Both the position numbers and the translations under genes were made by a program. The notes under the pieces were generated by a model that was given only the letters and a program-made list of their open reading frames with translations, was not told where the DNA came from and ran no database searches. Shown piece after piece: positions 1-7,384 of a DNA stretch of 13,075 nucleotides (positions are counted from its first letter, which is position 1; every line of letters begins with the position of its first letter). This DNA comes from an uncultured Bacteroidales bacterium (GTDB taxonomy: Bacteria > Bacteroidota > Bacteroidia > Bacteroidales > WCHB1-69), in contig ONXT01000256.1 in assembly GCA_900321845.1 (NCBI GenBank), forward strand, positions 1 through 13,075. Reading direction: 5' to 3'.

Positions 1-484
1 GAATGATATCCAAAGCATCCACAATGCCTTGATAATAATCCCCTTCCTTGAAACGAGGAATCATCGTGTTGTCGGCGACATTTTTACAGAAAGCATCCGG
101 AAGGACGGCTTCCAAATCATAGCCCGTAGCAATGTAGGCCGCTCCGAAATCCCTTTCGTTGCGTTTCACTTTGACCAGCATCACCACGCCGTTCCGTTTC
201 CCCGTCGTGCGGCTGCGCACGCCCCACTTTTCACCGATTTCGTAGGCGAAATCATGCTCGGAGTAGTCACCCATATCATCCACAATCACGACACAAATCA
301 TATTGGAGGTCGTGTCGTTGAAAGCGACGAGACGATGTTCCAACTCCTCAATTTGGTCGGATTTGAGCACCCCGACGAAATCATTCACCAACCGCGGCGG
401 AACGGGCGCAGGGGGAATTTGCGCCGACATCAAAGAGACGACGACGAGCAGGGCAAAAAGCGAAAGCAGCTTTTTCAAATTCAT
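1..484 (-). CDS. TPM-domain (YgcG/Psb32-type) secreted or membrane-anchored protein, 3' end outside window
   Basis: Reading leftward from an ATG at 484-482, 161 codons are open to the window edge, so the C-terminus is missing. Residues 1-21 form a signal peptide: MNLKK, then a hydrophobic stretch, then MSAQ. The mature part starts with a Pro-rich stretch (IPPAPVPPRLVNDFVGVL) and continues with hallmarks of the TPM fold: the VND..GVL entry motif, ICVVIVDDMGDY, FAYEIGEKWGV, NGVVMLVKV, and an AYIATGYDLEAVLPD core. TPM proteins are periplasmic or membrane-tethered. Roles such as photosystem II repair (Psb32) are known for some members, but the bacterial function is mostly unclear. The gene starts 16 bases after the lemA stop, and lemA-TPM pairing is common in bacteria, so the two are probably co-transcribed. 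A membrane helix or Gly-rich tail, frequent in this family, would lie in the missing part. Family assignment is confident; function is not. Confidence 0.88.
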   Translation of the reverse strand, partial: MNLKKLLSLFALLVVVSLMSAQIPPAPVPPRLVNDFVGVLKSDQIEELEHRLVAFNDTTSNMICVVIVDDMGDYSEHDFAYEIGEKWGVRSRTTGKRNGVVMLVKVKRNERDFGAAYIATGYDLEAVLPDAFCKNVADNTMIPRFKEGDYYQGIVDALDII

Positions 485-500
485 CTAAGGATAGATAGAA

Positions 501-1151
501 TTAGTTTGCCGACTGGGCAGGTGCGGCAGAATTCTGCGAAGAGTTGGAGGAGTTGAAGTCGAATTTCACCTCCGGGGCTTTGTCGGCACCGGGCGCAGCC
601 TGGAAATAGGCGCGTTTCTCGAAACCGAACATGCCTGCGACGATATTGTTGGGAAATCTGCGGATTTGCACGTTGTAGGCTTTCGCCACCTCGTTGAACT
701 TGTTGCGTTCCACGGCGATGCGGTTCTCCGTGCCCTCAAGCTGCGCCTGCAAGGTCTGGAAATTCTGGGTGGCCTTCAGTTCCGGATAGCGTTCCACGGT
801 GACCAAAAGGCGGCTCAGCGACGAGGAGAGGTTGTCTTGGGCAGCTTGGAATTTCTGCAAGTCAGCCTCCGTCATGTTGGAGGGGTCGAGTTTGACGGAA
901 GTGGCTTGGGCGCGCGCGCTGATGACGGCATCCAAGGTTGACTTTTCAAAGTCGGCGGCACCCTGCACGGTCGCAACGAGTTGCGGAATCAGGTCCGCAC
1001 GGCGCTGATAAACGTTCTCCACTTGGCTCCAAGCGGTTGAAACCGACTCGTCGGCTTTGACCAGTCTGTTGTAAATTTTGATGGGCCATACGACAATGAC
1101 AAGCAATACGACCGCGATGACGACAATGGTAATGATGACTTTTTTATTCAT
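501..1151 (-). CDS. lemA: LemA family protein
   Basis: This 216-residue protein matches the LemA family along its whole length. An N-terminal membrane helix (about residues 4-24) is followed by the conserved YNRLVKADESVSTAWSQVENVYQRRADLIPQLV region, a long helical-bundle segment, and the family's C-terminal signature FPNNIVAGMFGF near residues 165-177. LemA proteins are predicted to have a short outside N-terminus, one membrane helix and a helical domain. The biochemical role is not established. The last 15 or so residues are a Ser/Asn/Gln/Ala-rich tail that looks unstructured and makes the protein slightly longer than many homologues. It is followed after 16 bases by the TPM-domain gene and preceded by a promoter motif at 1205-1237, so a two-gene unit is likely. 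The start is the ATG at 1151; no upstream alternative fits the signal-anchor layout. Confidence 0.95.
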   Translation of the reverse strand: MNKKVIITIVVIAVVLLVIVVWPIKIYNRLVKADESVSTAWSQVENVYQRRADLIPQLVATVQGAADFEKSTLDAVISARAQATSVKLDPSNMTEADLQKFQAAQDNLSSSLSRLLVTVERYPELKATQNFQTLQAQLEGTENRIAVERNKFNEVAKAYNVQIRRFPNNIVAGMFGFEKRAYFQAAPGADKAPEVKFDFNSSNSSQNSAAPAQSAN

Positions 1152-1204
1152 AGAATTGATTTTAAGATGATTACAAATGAAAACGATATTTGTGTATTGG
1201 AGCG

Positions 1205-1237
1205 CAAAAATACACTTTTTTTTATGATTACCATAAA
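1205..1237 (-). promoter_or_regulatory. Candidate Bacteroidota sigma-70-type promoter for lemA
   Basis: On the minus strand the -7 motif TATTTTTG (1212-1205) fits TAnnTTTG exactly. A TTTA (1237-1234), three of four bases of the TTTG -33 element, lies 21 bases upstream. The start of transcription would fall around 1198, leaving a leader of about 45 bases before the lemA ATG. This is seen by eye only. Confidence 0.5.
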
Positions 1238-1330
1238 AAACAGCGGTTTAATAGCGGTTTGCACTTCGCGACAGCTCATTTCTTATGTTTCGCTCATCAC
1301 AATTAAGCATTTTCATTCGTAAAAATAATG

Positions 1331-1338
1331 TAATTTTG
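1331..1338 (+). promoter_or_regulatory. Candidate Bacteroidota -7 promoter element before the DUF4271 gene
   Basis: TAATTTTG fits TAnnTTTG exactly and is followed by C. It sits 16 bases before the ATG at 1355, so the leader would be very short. The -33 side is weak: a TTTT at 1310-1313 is only 17 bases upstream. It lies in the divergent region shared with lemA. Confidence 0.4.
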
Positions 1339-1354
1339 CGCCAATTATTCCGAG

Positions 1355-2074
1355 ATGGAGGGAATCATTACAACCAATTTAGAACCAATAAGTTACACAC
1401 TTTTAGCGGACATGTTGCCGGTAAAAATCCCGGCTCATATTCCCTATTGGGACTTGGTGACCTTCGTCTTCGGAATCGCGCTGGTACTCATCAGTGCATT
1501 GGTGGCGCTGAACCGCAGGAAGTTCTCGATGATTATGCGCGCGCTCTATACGCCGCGCGTCCGCTCGCAATTGATGCGCGAAACCAAAATCTTCGACGAT
1601 CTGATCTACCCTTTCTCCGTCACCTTCAACTGCCTCATACAAGGGATTTTTATATTTCTGCTTGTAGAAAACTTCATTACCGACATCGCCGAAAGAATTT
1701 CTCCCTCCCTCCTACTCCTCATCGCCATCGGGGCGGTGGCCATCGACTATTTCATCAAGATGCTGAACATCTATATCCTAACCTTCCTGTTTGAAAACGA
1801 AGAGGATAGGAACCATTTCTACCTCAATAAGTTTTTTTACAACACCCTGAACGCAACACTTCTGTTTCCGATTCTCGTCCTCGGTTTTTACATTGAAAAC
1901 CTGAATATTTTATGGGCTTATCTGCCGTTTTTCATTGCAAATTACACAATGATGGTGTATCGAACCCTAACTTTAAATTCAGCCAAAACCAAGTTTTTTC
2001 AATTTTTTTTGTACTTTTGCACGCTTGAAATTCTACCCTATCTCATCATTGTAAAATTGCTCATAATGATTTAA
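1355..2074 (+). CDS. DUF4271 family integral membrane protein
   Basis: This 239-residue hydrophobic protein has about six predicted membrane helices, near residues 32-51, 87-107, 117-145, 164-181, 186-203 and 214-237. A basic cytoplasmic-type loop between the first two (ALNRRKFSMIMRALYTPRVR) leads into RETKIFDDLIYPFSVTFN. The pattern and its position directly before a uroporphyrinogen-III synthase-like gene match the Bacteroidota family DUF4271, whose function is unknown to me. No catalytic motif is evident. The ATG at 1355 is preferred because it starts 16 bases after a -7 motif; an internal ATG at residue 20 would also leave all helices intact. The gene ends 56 bases before the next start and probably belongs to the same rightward cluster. 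Confidence 0.75.
   Translation: MEGIITTNLEPISYTLLADMLPVKIPAHIPYWDLVTFVFGIALVLISALVALNRRKFSMIMRALYTPRVRSQLMRETKIFDDLIYPFSVTFNCLIQGIFIFLLVENFITDIAERISPSLLLLIAIGAVAIDYFIKMLNIYILTFLFENEEDRNHFYLNKFFYNTLNATLLFPILVLGFYIENLNILWAYLPFFIANYTMMVYRTLTLNSAKTKFFQFFLYFCTLEILPYLIIVKLLIMI
2012..2019 (+). promoter_or_regulatory. Possible internal -7 element upstream of the hemD-like gene
   Basis: TACTTTTG followed by C occurs within the 3' end of the DUF4271 gene, about 110 bases before the hemD-like start. It matches TAnnTTTG, but no TTTG lies at the expected -33 distance. Because it is inside coding sequence (Tyr-Phe-Cys codons), it could be coincidental. Confidence 0.25.
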
Positions 2075-2130
2075 TATACAGACATTTAGAACTAAATACA
2101 AAAACCAAGGAAACTATAACAACTGCGAAT

Positions 2131-2895
2131 ATGAAAGTTAAAAATATTCTAGTTTCACAAAACGCCCCTGCCGACTTTGACAAGTCTCCATACGCAGAAT
2201 TGAAGAAGAAATACAGCATCAACTTGGACTTCTTCAAATTTTTCAGAGTGGAGGGCTTGACCTCACGCGAATTCCGCGAAGAGAAGGTCAATATCTTGGA
2301 TCACGATGCGATAGTTTTCTCCAGTAAAAACACTATCAACTATTTTTTCAGTCTGGTGAAGGAGCTGCGGATAGACCTGCCGGAAGACATGAAGTACTTC
2401 TGCACGACCGACCAGATTGCCTTTTATCTGCAGAACTACATCCAATTCCGCAAACGCAAGATTTTTTTCAACAAGAACAATGATGCGAACGGGATTTTCG
2501 ACCTTTTCCTAAAGAACTCGGAATACAATTATCTGGTTCCCCGCGGCGCCGACTCCACAAACTCACACTACACCGATTTCCTGGATGAACACAACATCAA
2601 ATATGAGCAGGCGGTGATTTTCAAGACCGTCCCCGCCGACCTGAAGGCTGCCATCGACATCACGAAGTATGACATGATCATCTTCTTCAGCCCTGCGGGT
2701 ATTCACTCCTTGCTGTCAAACTACCCTGATTTTCAGCAGGGTGAGGTTGCCATCGGCGCACTCGGCGATGCAGCTGCCAACGCGGTCATCGATGCCGGTT
2801 TCACTCTTCACGTGAAAGCCCCAACCAAGGAATGCCCGTCCATCACCTCTGCCATGGACGTTTTCCTGAAAGAATATGCCACAAGAAAACGCTAA
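2131..2895 (+). CDS. hemD: Uroporphyrinogen-III synthase (HemD) family protein
   Basis: The 254-residue protein has the two-lobed HemD layout. It begins with a beta strand (MKVKNILVSQ), has an aromatic mid-section with the DAIVFSSKNTINYFF motif near residues 64-78 (the 'fTS.naV' equivalent), and a second lobe with YDMIIFFSPAGIHSLLSN near 180-197, followed by VAIGALGDAAANAVIDAGF and a final short helix. In the pathway HemD closes hydroxymethylbilane to uroporphyrinogen III. The sequence is quite diverged: the family is held by fold-like motifs rather than many conserved residues, and no other heme gene is in the window. Whether it makes tetrapyrroles here is therefore inference. It overlaps the start of rnpA by 20 bases, so translation of the two is probably linked. 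The ATG at 2131 directly opens the first beta strand. Confidence 0.75.
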   Translation: MKVKNILVSQNAPADFDKSPYAELKKKYSINLDFFKFFRVEGLTSREFREEKVNILDHDAIVFSSKNTINYFFSLVKELRIDLPEDMKYFCTTDQIAFYLQNYIQFRKRKIFFNKNNDANGIFDLFLKNSEYNYLVPRGADSTNSHYTDFLDEHNIKYEQAVIFKTVPADLKAAIDITKYDMIIFFSPAGIHSLLSNYPDFQQGEVAIGALGDAAANAVIDAGFTLHVKAPTKECPSITSAMDVFLKEYATRKR

Positions 2896-3286
2896 CAACC
2901 AGCGACTTACATTTTCAAAGCGCGAACGCATCTGCTCGCGCCTCCAAATTGAAAATCTGCTTCAGAAAAAGCAGAGTATTTTCTGCTATCCTTTCAAATG
3001 TTATTACGACTTCACGCCAAAGACGGAAGAGCGCGCTGTTAATCAAATACTTGTAAGCGTTCCAAAGCGGAATTTCAAGCATGCCGTCGAGCGCAACCGC
3101 ATCAAACGCCTGACCCGCGAAGCCTATCGGCTACAACACCGGCGGCATCTGGACCCGAAAACCGATGAGAAGAACCTATGCGCCGACATCTTTTTGTTTT
3201 ATGTGGGAAAAGAAATTCTGCCATACAATTTGATTGAAAACAAAATAATCGAAGTTCTCAGTCGTTTATGCAAACAGTTGTTATAA
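2876..3286 (+). CDS. rnpA: Ribonuclease P protein component
   Basis: RnpA is the protein cofactor of RNase P, which removes 5' leaders from tRNA precursors. This 136-residue basic protein carries the family's RNR signature: PKRNFKHAVERNRIKRL, with Arg73-Asn74-Arg75 and following basic residues, plus the N-terminal LTFSKRERICSR stretch that contacts the pre-tRNA leader. The last third (ADIFLFYVGKEI then a helix) matches the final beta strand and helix of the fold. The start ATG lies inside the 3' end of the hemD-like gene (20-base overlap, different frame), and the N-terminus from this ATG has the expected length. The gene is next to hemD and yidD rather than rpmH and dnaA; rnpA-yidD linkage is widespread. 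No rpmH is visible nearby. Confidence 0.93.
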   Translation: MPQENANNQRLTFSKRERICSRLQIENLLQKKQSIFCYPFKCYYDFTPKTEERAVNQILVSVPKRNFKHAVERNRIKRLTREAYRLQHRRHLDPKTDEKNLCADIFLFYVGKEILPYNLIENKIIEVLSRLCKQLL

Positions 3287-3299
3287 AAACCGATTATTC

Positions 3300-3542
3300 T
3301 TGCGCAAAATCCACCAATATTTCAAGAAAGGCCTCGCATGGTTTCTCATATTCCTCATTAGGATTTACCAATGGACGCTTTCCCCATTGATTGGACGGTC
3401 ATGCCGTTACACCCCGACCTGCTCCAACTACGGGATTGAGGCCATCCAAAAACATGGTCCGTTCAAAGGTTCCTGGCTGACCTTCAAACGCGTTCTCTCC
3501 TGCAATCCGTGGGGAGGAAGCGGCTATGATCCGGTACCGTGA
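3300..3542 (+). CDS. yidD: YidD membrane protein insertion efficiency factor
   Basis: This small protein of 80 residues belongs to the YidD family, which helps the YidC insertase place proteins in the inner membrane. It has an N-terminal amphipathic/hydrophobic helix (GLAWFLIFLIRIYQ) followed by the near-invariant core: LSPLIG, CRYTPTCSNYGIEAI, HGPFKGSWLTFKRVLSCNPW and GGSGYDPVP at the C-terminus. All three characteristic Cys residues are present. The start is unusual: the frame contains no ATG or GTG at all. It is open upstream only to 3249, where no start codon other than the TTG at 3300 occurs, so TTG is the best start. It begins 13 bases after the rnpA stop, consistent with co-transcription. 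yidC itself is not in the window. Confidence 0.93.
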   Translation: MRKIHQYFKKGLAWFLIFLIRIYQWTLSPLIGRSCRYTPTCSNYGIEAIQKHGPFKGSWLTFKRVLSCNPWGGSGYDPVP

Positions 3543-3576
3543 GAAGCAATAGTTTGTCAATTAATACATTAAATAG

Positions 3577-5214
3577 ATGCAAAAAGTTAAAATCATTGTT
3601 TTCGCGCTTGTTTTGGGGGCTCTCATGCCGGTCAAAGCACAAAACGACTTCGAAATCGCAAAAAACATCGACATTTTCATCACCGTGATGCGCGAATTGA
3701 ATGCAAAATATGCAGACGAGATCACGCCGGGCGATTTAACCAAAACCGCCATTGACGCCATGCTCGCCAGCCTCGACCCCTACACCAACTACTACCCCGA
3801 AACCCAAATCGAGGATGTGAAGATGCTCACTGCCGGACAATACGGCGGCATCGGCGCACTGATTCAACAGCGCGACAAGAACGTCATCATCTCCGAGCTC
3901 TACAAAGACTGCCCAGCTCAAAAATCTGGGCTTCTGCCTGGGGATGTCATCTTGAAAATTGACGGAAAATCGGCGGAGGGCAAAACCTCTTCCGATGTCA
4001 GTTCCATTTTGAAGGGACAGCCCGGCAGCACGCTCACCATGGAGGTTTTCCGCCCGACAAAGAACAAGAAACTAACTTTCAACATTGAACGCAAAGAGAT
4101 CAAACTGCCCAACATCCCCTATCACGGCATGATTGACGACCAGATTGGCTACATAAAACTCGACCAGTTCACCGAACGCGCCGGCGACGAGGTCAAGGAC
4201 GCCTTTTTGGATTTGAAGAAAAAGGGCATGACTGCGCTGGTGCTGGATTTGCGCAATAATGGCGGCGGTCTGTTACAAGAAGCCGTTAAGATCATGAACA
4301 TCTTTGTGGATCAGAACGTTACAATTGTGACGACGAAAGGGAAAATTGCCGAACAGAACAACACTTTCAAAACGCGGATGCCAGTTACCGACAAGGAGAT
4401 TCCGGTGGTGGTACTGGTGAACGAATACAGCGCCTCCGCCTCCGAAATCGTGTCGGGCGCATTCCAAGACCTCGACCGCGCAGTGATTGTCGGCAAGAAG
4501 AGCTTCGGCAAGGGACTCGTACAGAACATCGTGCCGCTGAGCTACAATGCCACCATGAAAATCACAGTTTCCAAATACTACATCCCTTCGGGAAGATGCG
4601 TCCAGAAAATCGACTATTTCAACAAAGACACCCTGAACCCCGGCAAGCCCATTCCCGACTCGTTAGCCAAAGCATTCAAGACCAAGAACGGACGTACGGT
4701 GTATGACAAAGGCGGCATCGAACCCGACGTGCCCACCCCAGAAATCGAAGCCAGCGAGATACTCCTCTCCCTCGTCCTCAACAACCTCGTCTTCGACTAC
4801 GCCAACCAGTACTTCAGCGAGCACACCATCATCCCGCCAGCCAACGAGTTCACCGTGGACGAAGCTCTCTACGCGGATTTCGTCAACTTCTTGAAAAACA
4901 AGAACTACGATTACACCACAGAAACGGAGGAGGTGCTGAAGGATTTGAAAGAGAGCGCCGAAGCCGACCACTATTTCAAAGACATCGAAAGCTATTACAA
5001 TCAGATGGTCGAGCAGATTAAGCGAAATAAAGCCGCTGATTTACAGACATATAAAAAAGAAATCTCCGAATACCTCGCTTCAGAAATCGCCTCCAGATAT
5101 TATTATCAGGAAGGCAGAATATGCAGCCAGCTCGCCTCCGACCCTGATATCGAGGAAGCGAAAAGCATCCTGAAAGATCCCCAGCGCTACCGTTCCATTC
5201 TTAAAATCAAATAA
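3577..5214 (+). CDS. S41 family carboxy-terminal processing peptidase with signal peptide and PDZ domain
   Basis: This 545-residue protease resembles CtpA/Prc. A signal peptide (residues 1 to about 21, ending PVKAQ) targets it to the periplasm. Residues 30-80 form an N-terminal helical part containing LDPYTNYY; a PDZ domain follows at about 85-170 (GIGALI...SGLLPGDVILKIDG); the S41 protease core spans about 185-345. The Ser/Lys catalytic dyad is visible as Ser287 in SASASE and Lys312 in FGKG, separated by 25 residues as in E. coli Prc and plant D1 protease. A C-terminal region of roughly 150 residues, mostly helical and charged, extends beyond the core. Such enzymes trim or degrade envelope proteins from the C-terminus. 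The gene follows yidD by 34 bases and probably ends the rightward cluster; only 7 bases separate its stop from the convergent YraN-like gene. Confidence 0.93.
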   Translation: MQKVKIIVFALVLGALMPVKAQNDFEIAKNIDIFITVMRELNAKYADEITPGDLTKTAIDAMLASLDPYTNYYPETQIEDVKMLTAGQYGGIGALIQQRDKNVIISELYKDCPAQKSGLLPGDVILKIDGKSAEGKTSSDVSSILKGQPGSTLTMEVFRPTKNKKLTFNIERKEIKLPNIPYHGMIDDQIGYIKLDQFTERAGDEVKDAFLDLKKKGMTALVLDLRNNGGGLLQEAVKIMNIFVDQNVTIVTTKGKIAEQNNTFKTRMPVTDKEIPVVVLVNEYSASASEIVSGAFQDLDRAVIVGKKSFGKGLVQNIVPLSYNATMKITVSKYYIPSGRCVQKIDYFNKDTLNPGKPIPDSLAKAFKTKNGRTVYDKGGIEPDVPTPEIEASEILLSLVLNNLVFDYANQYFSEHTIIPPANEFTVDEALYADFVNFLKNKNYDYTTETEEVLKDLKESAEADHYFKDIESYYNQMVEQIKRNKAADLQTYKKEISEYLASEIASRYYYQEGRICSQLASDPDIEEAKSILKDPQRYRSILKIK

Positions 5215-5221
5215 GCACACT

Positions 5222-5584
5222 TCACCACTTTGGCGTGAAAGCATCCTTGAGGTGTTCAAGGGTGTCCCCTTCGTTATTTTTCACAATGGAAATGATGTCG
5301 AAACGGACCTCGTAAGGATAATTGTGGCGCGTGACGTAGGAGTTGGCGGCGCGAATGATGTTGCGTTGTTTCTGAAGGTTGACGGCTTGCGACGGCTGTC
5401 CAAAGGCGGAACTCGCCCGCGTCTTCACCTCTACGAACACAATCGTCTGATTGTCAACGGCAATGATATCGACCTCCAGATGGCCGAACCGCCAATTCGT
5501 TTCCAAAATCCGATAGCCCTGCTTGAGCAGGTAGGTCTGTGCCAGGTTTTCGCCCGCCTGGCCGGTCTCTTGTTTCCCTGTCAT
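5222..5584 (-). CDS. YraN/UPF0102 family endonuclease-like protein
   Basis: The 120-residue protein matches UPF0102 (YraN) in length and motifs. The N-terminus has TGQAGENLAQTYLLKQGYRILETNWR, then LEVDIIAVD with Asp39, then VFVEVKTR with Glu52 and Lys54, together forming the D...ExK active-site pattern of the PD-(D/E)XK nuclease fold. The C-terminal half (QKQRNIIRAANSYV, then VRFDIISI) also fits. Family members are presumed to act in DNA metabolism, but a precise role is not established. The usual G-E-I-D turn is replaced by G-H-L-E-V-D, which still keeps the acidic pair. It lies downstream of an aminotransferase gene on the same strand but is separated from it by a strong terminator, so it probably has its own promoter in 5585-5640, which I could not pin down. 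Confidence 0.9.
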   Translation of the reverse strand: MTGKQETGQAGENLAQTYLLKQGYRILETNWRFGHLEVDIIAVDNQTIVFVEVKTRASSAFGQPSQAVNLQKQRNIIRAANSYVTRHNYPYEVRFDIISIVKNNEGDTLEHLKDAFTPKW

Positions 5585-5644
5585 AGTTCTGAGTTGTTGA
5601 GTAGTTTGTTGTTAAATCGGTTGTGTTGTCAAAGTCAATGGCAC

Positions 5645-5695
5645 TAAAAAAGGGCAGATTTGCGACGAACAAACGTTCGTCACAAAATCGCCCTT
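5645..5695 (-). terminator. Rho-independent terminator of the aminotransferase gene
   Basis: A long stepped hairpin is formed by AAGGGC (5650-5655) with GCCCTT (5690-5695), GATTT (5657-5661) with AAATC (5685-5689), and an apical stem GACGAAC (5664-5670) with GTTCGTC (5675-5681) around an AAAC loop on the plus strand. Read on the minus strand it is followed by six T residues (5651-5646), as expected for intrinsic termination of the transcript coming from 6924. On the plus strand the following sequence is only moderately T-rich. Confidence 0.8.
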
Positions 5696-5724
5696 ACTAA
5701 ATTGTTTTATCTCAGAGGAAAGAA

Positions 5725-6924
5725 TTAGATGGTCTTTCCAGGATATTGCTGCAAGGCAGCTGCGAGGCACTTCATGGCTTCCTTCAGGTCGTCAACCTTG
5801 AGGCAGTAGCTGATGCGCACTTCGTTGGTGCCTTTGCCTTTGGTTGAATAGAAACCTGTGGCGGGAGCAAGCATAACGGTCTTGCCGTTCAGGTTGAAGT
5901 CTTCAAGCAGCCAACGGCAGAATTTGTCGGAGTCGTCGATTGGCAGACGAGCGACGGCATAGAAAGCGCCTTTGGGTTTGGGGCAGAGGCAGCCGGGCAT
6001 TGCGTTGATGGCGTCCACCACGGTGTTGCGGCGGGCCACATAGTCGCTGATGACGGCATCGAAGTAGGCCTGCGGTGTGTCAACGGCAGCTTCGGTCAGC
6101 ACTTGTCCGTAAGTTGGCGGGCTCAAACGAGCCTGGGCGAACTTCATAGCGGTGGCATAAACCTCCTTGTTGTGGGTAATCAGGGCACCGACGCGAACGC
6201 CGCAAGCGCTGTAACGTTTTGATACAGAGTCCAAAAGAACGACATTCTGTTCGATTTCCGGAACTTCCATCACGGAGAAATGCTTGATACCGTCGTAGCA
6301 GAATTCCCTGTAAACCTCGTCGGCGAACAGGAACAAATCGTGTTTCTTGACGATTTCAGCCAATTTCAGGATTTCTTCCTTTGAATAGAGGTAGCCCGTC
6401 GGGTTGTTCGGGTTGCAAATCATGATGGCTTTGGTCTTCGGAGTGATGATTTTCTCGAATTCCTCAATGGAGGGAAGTGCGAAGCCATTGTCAATGGTGG
6501 AGATGATCGGTTTAACCTTCACACCGCAGGTGAGTGCGAAGCCGTTGTAGTTGGCATAGAACGGTTCAGGGATGATCACTTCGTCGCCGAAATCGAGGCA
6601 GCTGTTGAAAGCGAAGAGGATGGCTTCGGAACCGCCTGTGGTGACGAGGATTTCTTCGGGAGTAACGTTGATGTTGACGCTCTTATAATACTGCGCCAAC
6701 TTCTCGCGGCAGGAGAGATAGCCTGCGGAATGGCTGTAGGCAATTACCTTTTGGTCGAACTCCTTGACGGCTTTGCGCGCGCACTCCGGTGTCTCGATGT
6801 CGGGTTGACCAATGTTGAGGTGATAAACATGTACCCCTCTTTTCTTGGCTTCATCAGAAAAGGGAACCAATTTTCTGATCGGGGATGAGGGCATCGTCTG
6901 CCCTTTGGTTGAAATTTTTGGCAT
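5725..6924 (-). CDS. PLP-dependent class I aminotransferase (aspartate aminotransferase-like)
   Basis: This 399-residue enzyme of fold type I transfers amino groups between amino and 2-oxo acids using pyridoxal phosphate. Visible motifs, in order: NIGQPDIETP (near 37-46), AYSHSAGYLSCREKLAQYY, TTGGSEAI for phosphate and cofactor binding, NPNNPTG (171-177), FADEVY with Asp202, SVSKRYSACGVRVG with the Schiff-base Lys236, and NEVRISYC with Arg370 for the substrate carboxylate. Together they place it in the aspartate/aromatic aminotransferase group. Exact substrate choice cannot be read from sequence; aspartate or a broad range is likely. The ATG at 6924 opens a typical N-terminus (MPKISTKGQ...SPIRKLVPF). 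It has a promoter motif at 6973-7003 and a strong terminator after it, so it looks like a single-gene transcript, though read-through from upstream genes is possible. Confidence 0.93.
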   Translation of the reverse strand: MPKISTKGQTMPSSPIRKLVPFSDEAKKRGVHVYHLNIGQPDIETPECARKAVKEFDQKVIAYSHSAGYLSCREKLAQYYKSVNINVTPEEILVTTGGSEAILFAFNSCLDFGDEVIIPEPFYANYNGFALTCGVKVKPIISTIDNGFALPSIEEFEKIITPKTKAIMICNPNNPTGYLYSKEEILKLAEIVKKHDLFLFADEVYREFCYDGIKHFSVMEVPEIEQNVVLLDSVSKRYSACGVRVGALITHNKEVYATAMKFAQARLSPPTYGQVLTEAAVDTPQAYFDAVISDYVARRNTVVDAINAMPGCLCPKPKGAFYAVARLPIDDSDKFCRWLLEDFNLNGKTVMLAPATGFYSTKGKGTNEVRISYCLKVDDLKEAMKCLAAALQQYPGKTI

Positions 6925-6972
6925 AACTAATTGTTTATAATTCAGTGATTTCTATTTTCTCAAAAAGCGGTG

Positions 6973-7003
6973 CAAAAGTACTATTTTATTCATAATGGGC
7001 AAT
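6973..7003 (-). promoter_or_regulatory. Candidate promoter for the aminotransferase gene
   Basis: On the minus strand TACTTTTG (6980-6973) fits the TAnnTTTG -7 element. ATTG (7003-7000), three of four bases of the TTTG -33 element, lies exactly 19 bases upstream. The start of transcription would be near 6966, giving a leader of about 40 bases. This is the best-spaced promoter candidate in the window. Confidence 0.6.
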
Positions 7004-7042
7004 TCCAAATTCATAATTTTTCAGCAGACGTATGAATGTCCA

Positions 7043-7366
7043 TCAATCCAGTTCCTGGCGGATGTCTATCAGACGGGCGCGGATGCGTTCAAGGGCGGCA
7101 ACGGCGCGAGCCTGCGCTTTCGCGTTTTCAAAATTGCGCGCCAACTCATCCTTCGCCCCTTGCAACGTAAACCCCTTGACCTTCGTTAGGTTATAAATCG
7201 TCTGTATCACTTCGATGTCCTCCGGACGGAAAAAACGGTCTCCCTTCTTGTTCTTGTACGGCTTGATCTGCTTAAACTCCTTTTCCCAATAACGCAACAA
7301 CGATGCGTTGACATTCAGCATTTTAGCCGTTTCCGTGATACTGTAAAAAGGTTTCGTCAAGTTCAT
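7043..7366 (-). CDS. Small MerR-family transcriptional regulator
   Basis: The 107-residue protein is a MerR-type DNA-binding domain with almost no effector domain. Residues 7-28 form the helix-turn-helix (YSITETAKMLNVNASLLRYW), residues 36-50 give the wing (NKKGDRFFRPEDIEVI), and residues 55-75 complete the domain (LTKVKGFTLQGAKDEL). The remaining 30 residues form a charged helix likely to be the dimerising coiled coil. No Cys-rich metal-binding or drug-binding domain is present, so the signal sensed, if any, is unknown. The start ATG at 7366 lies 18 bases after the stop of the secreted-protein gene, so it is probably the last gene of the pfkA/dnaX-side minus-strand run. Its targets cannot be deduced from the sequence. 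Confidence 0.9.
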   Translation of the reverse strand: MNLTKPFYSITETAKMLNVNASLLRYWEKEFKQIKPYKNKKGDRFFRPEDIEVIQTIYNLTKVKGFTLQGAKDELARNFENAKAQARAVAALERIRARLIDIRQELD

Positions 7367-7384
7367 GTCTTTAAATGGTCTAAG

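Noticed and set aside
29..556. 175-codon plus-strand frame at the left edge
   Set aside because: It is antisense to the TPM-domain gene and the lemA end, is rich in His and Arg, and shows no recognisable domain.
4703..4894. Ser/Thr-rich plus-strand frame within the S41 peptidase gene
   Set aside because: It is an out-of-frame shadow of the peptidase C-terminal region with low-complexity composition.
5454..5672. 72-residue minus-strand frame overlapping the start of the YraN-like gene and the terminator
   Set aside because: It lies mostly over the YraN coding region and the terminator hairpin in another frame, and its composition is not protein-like.
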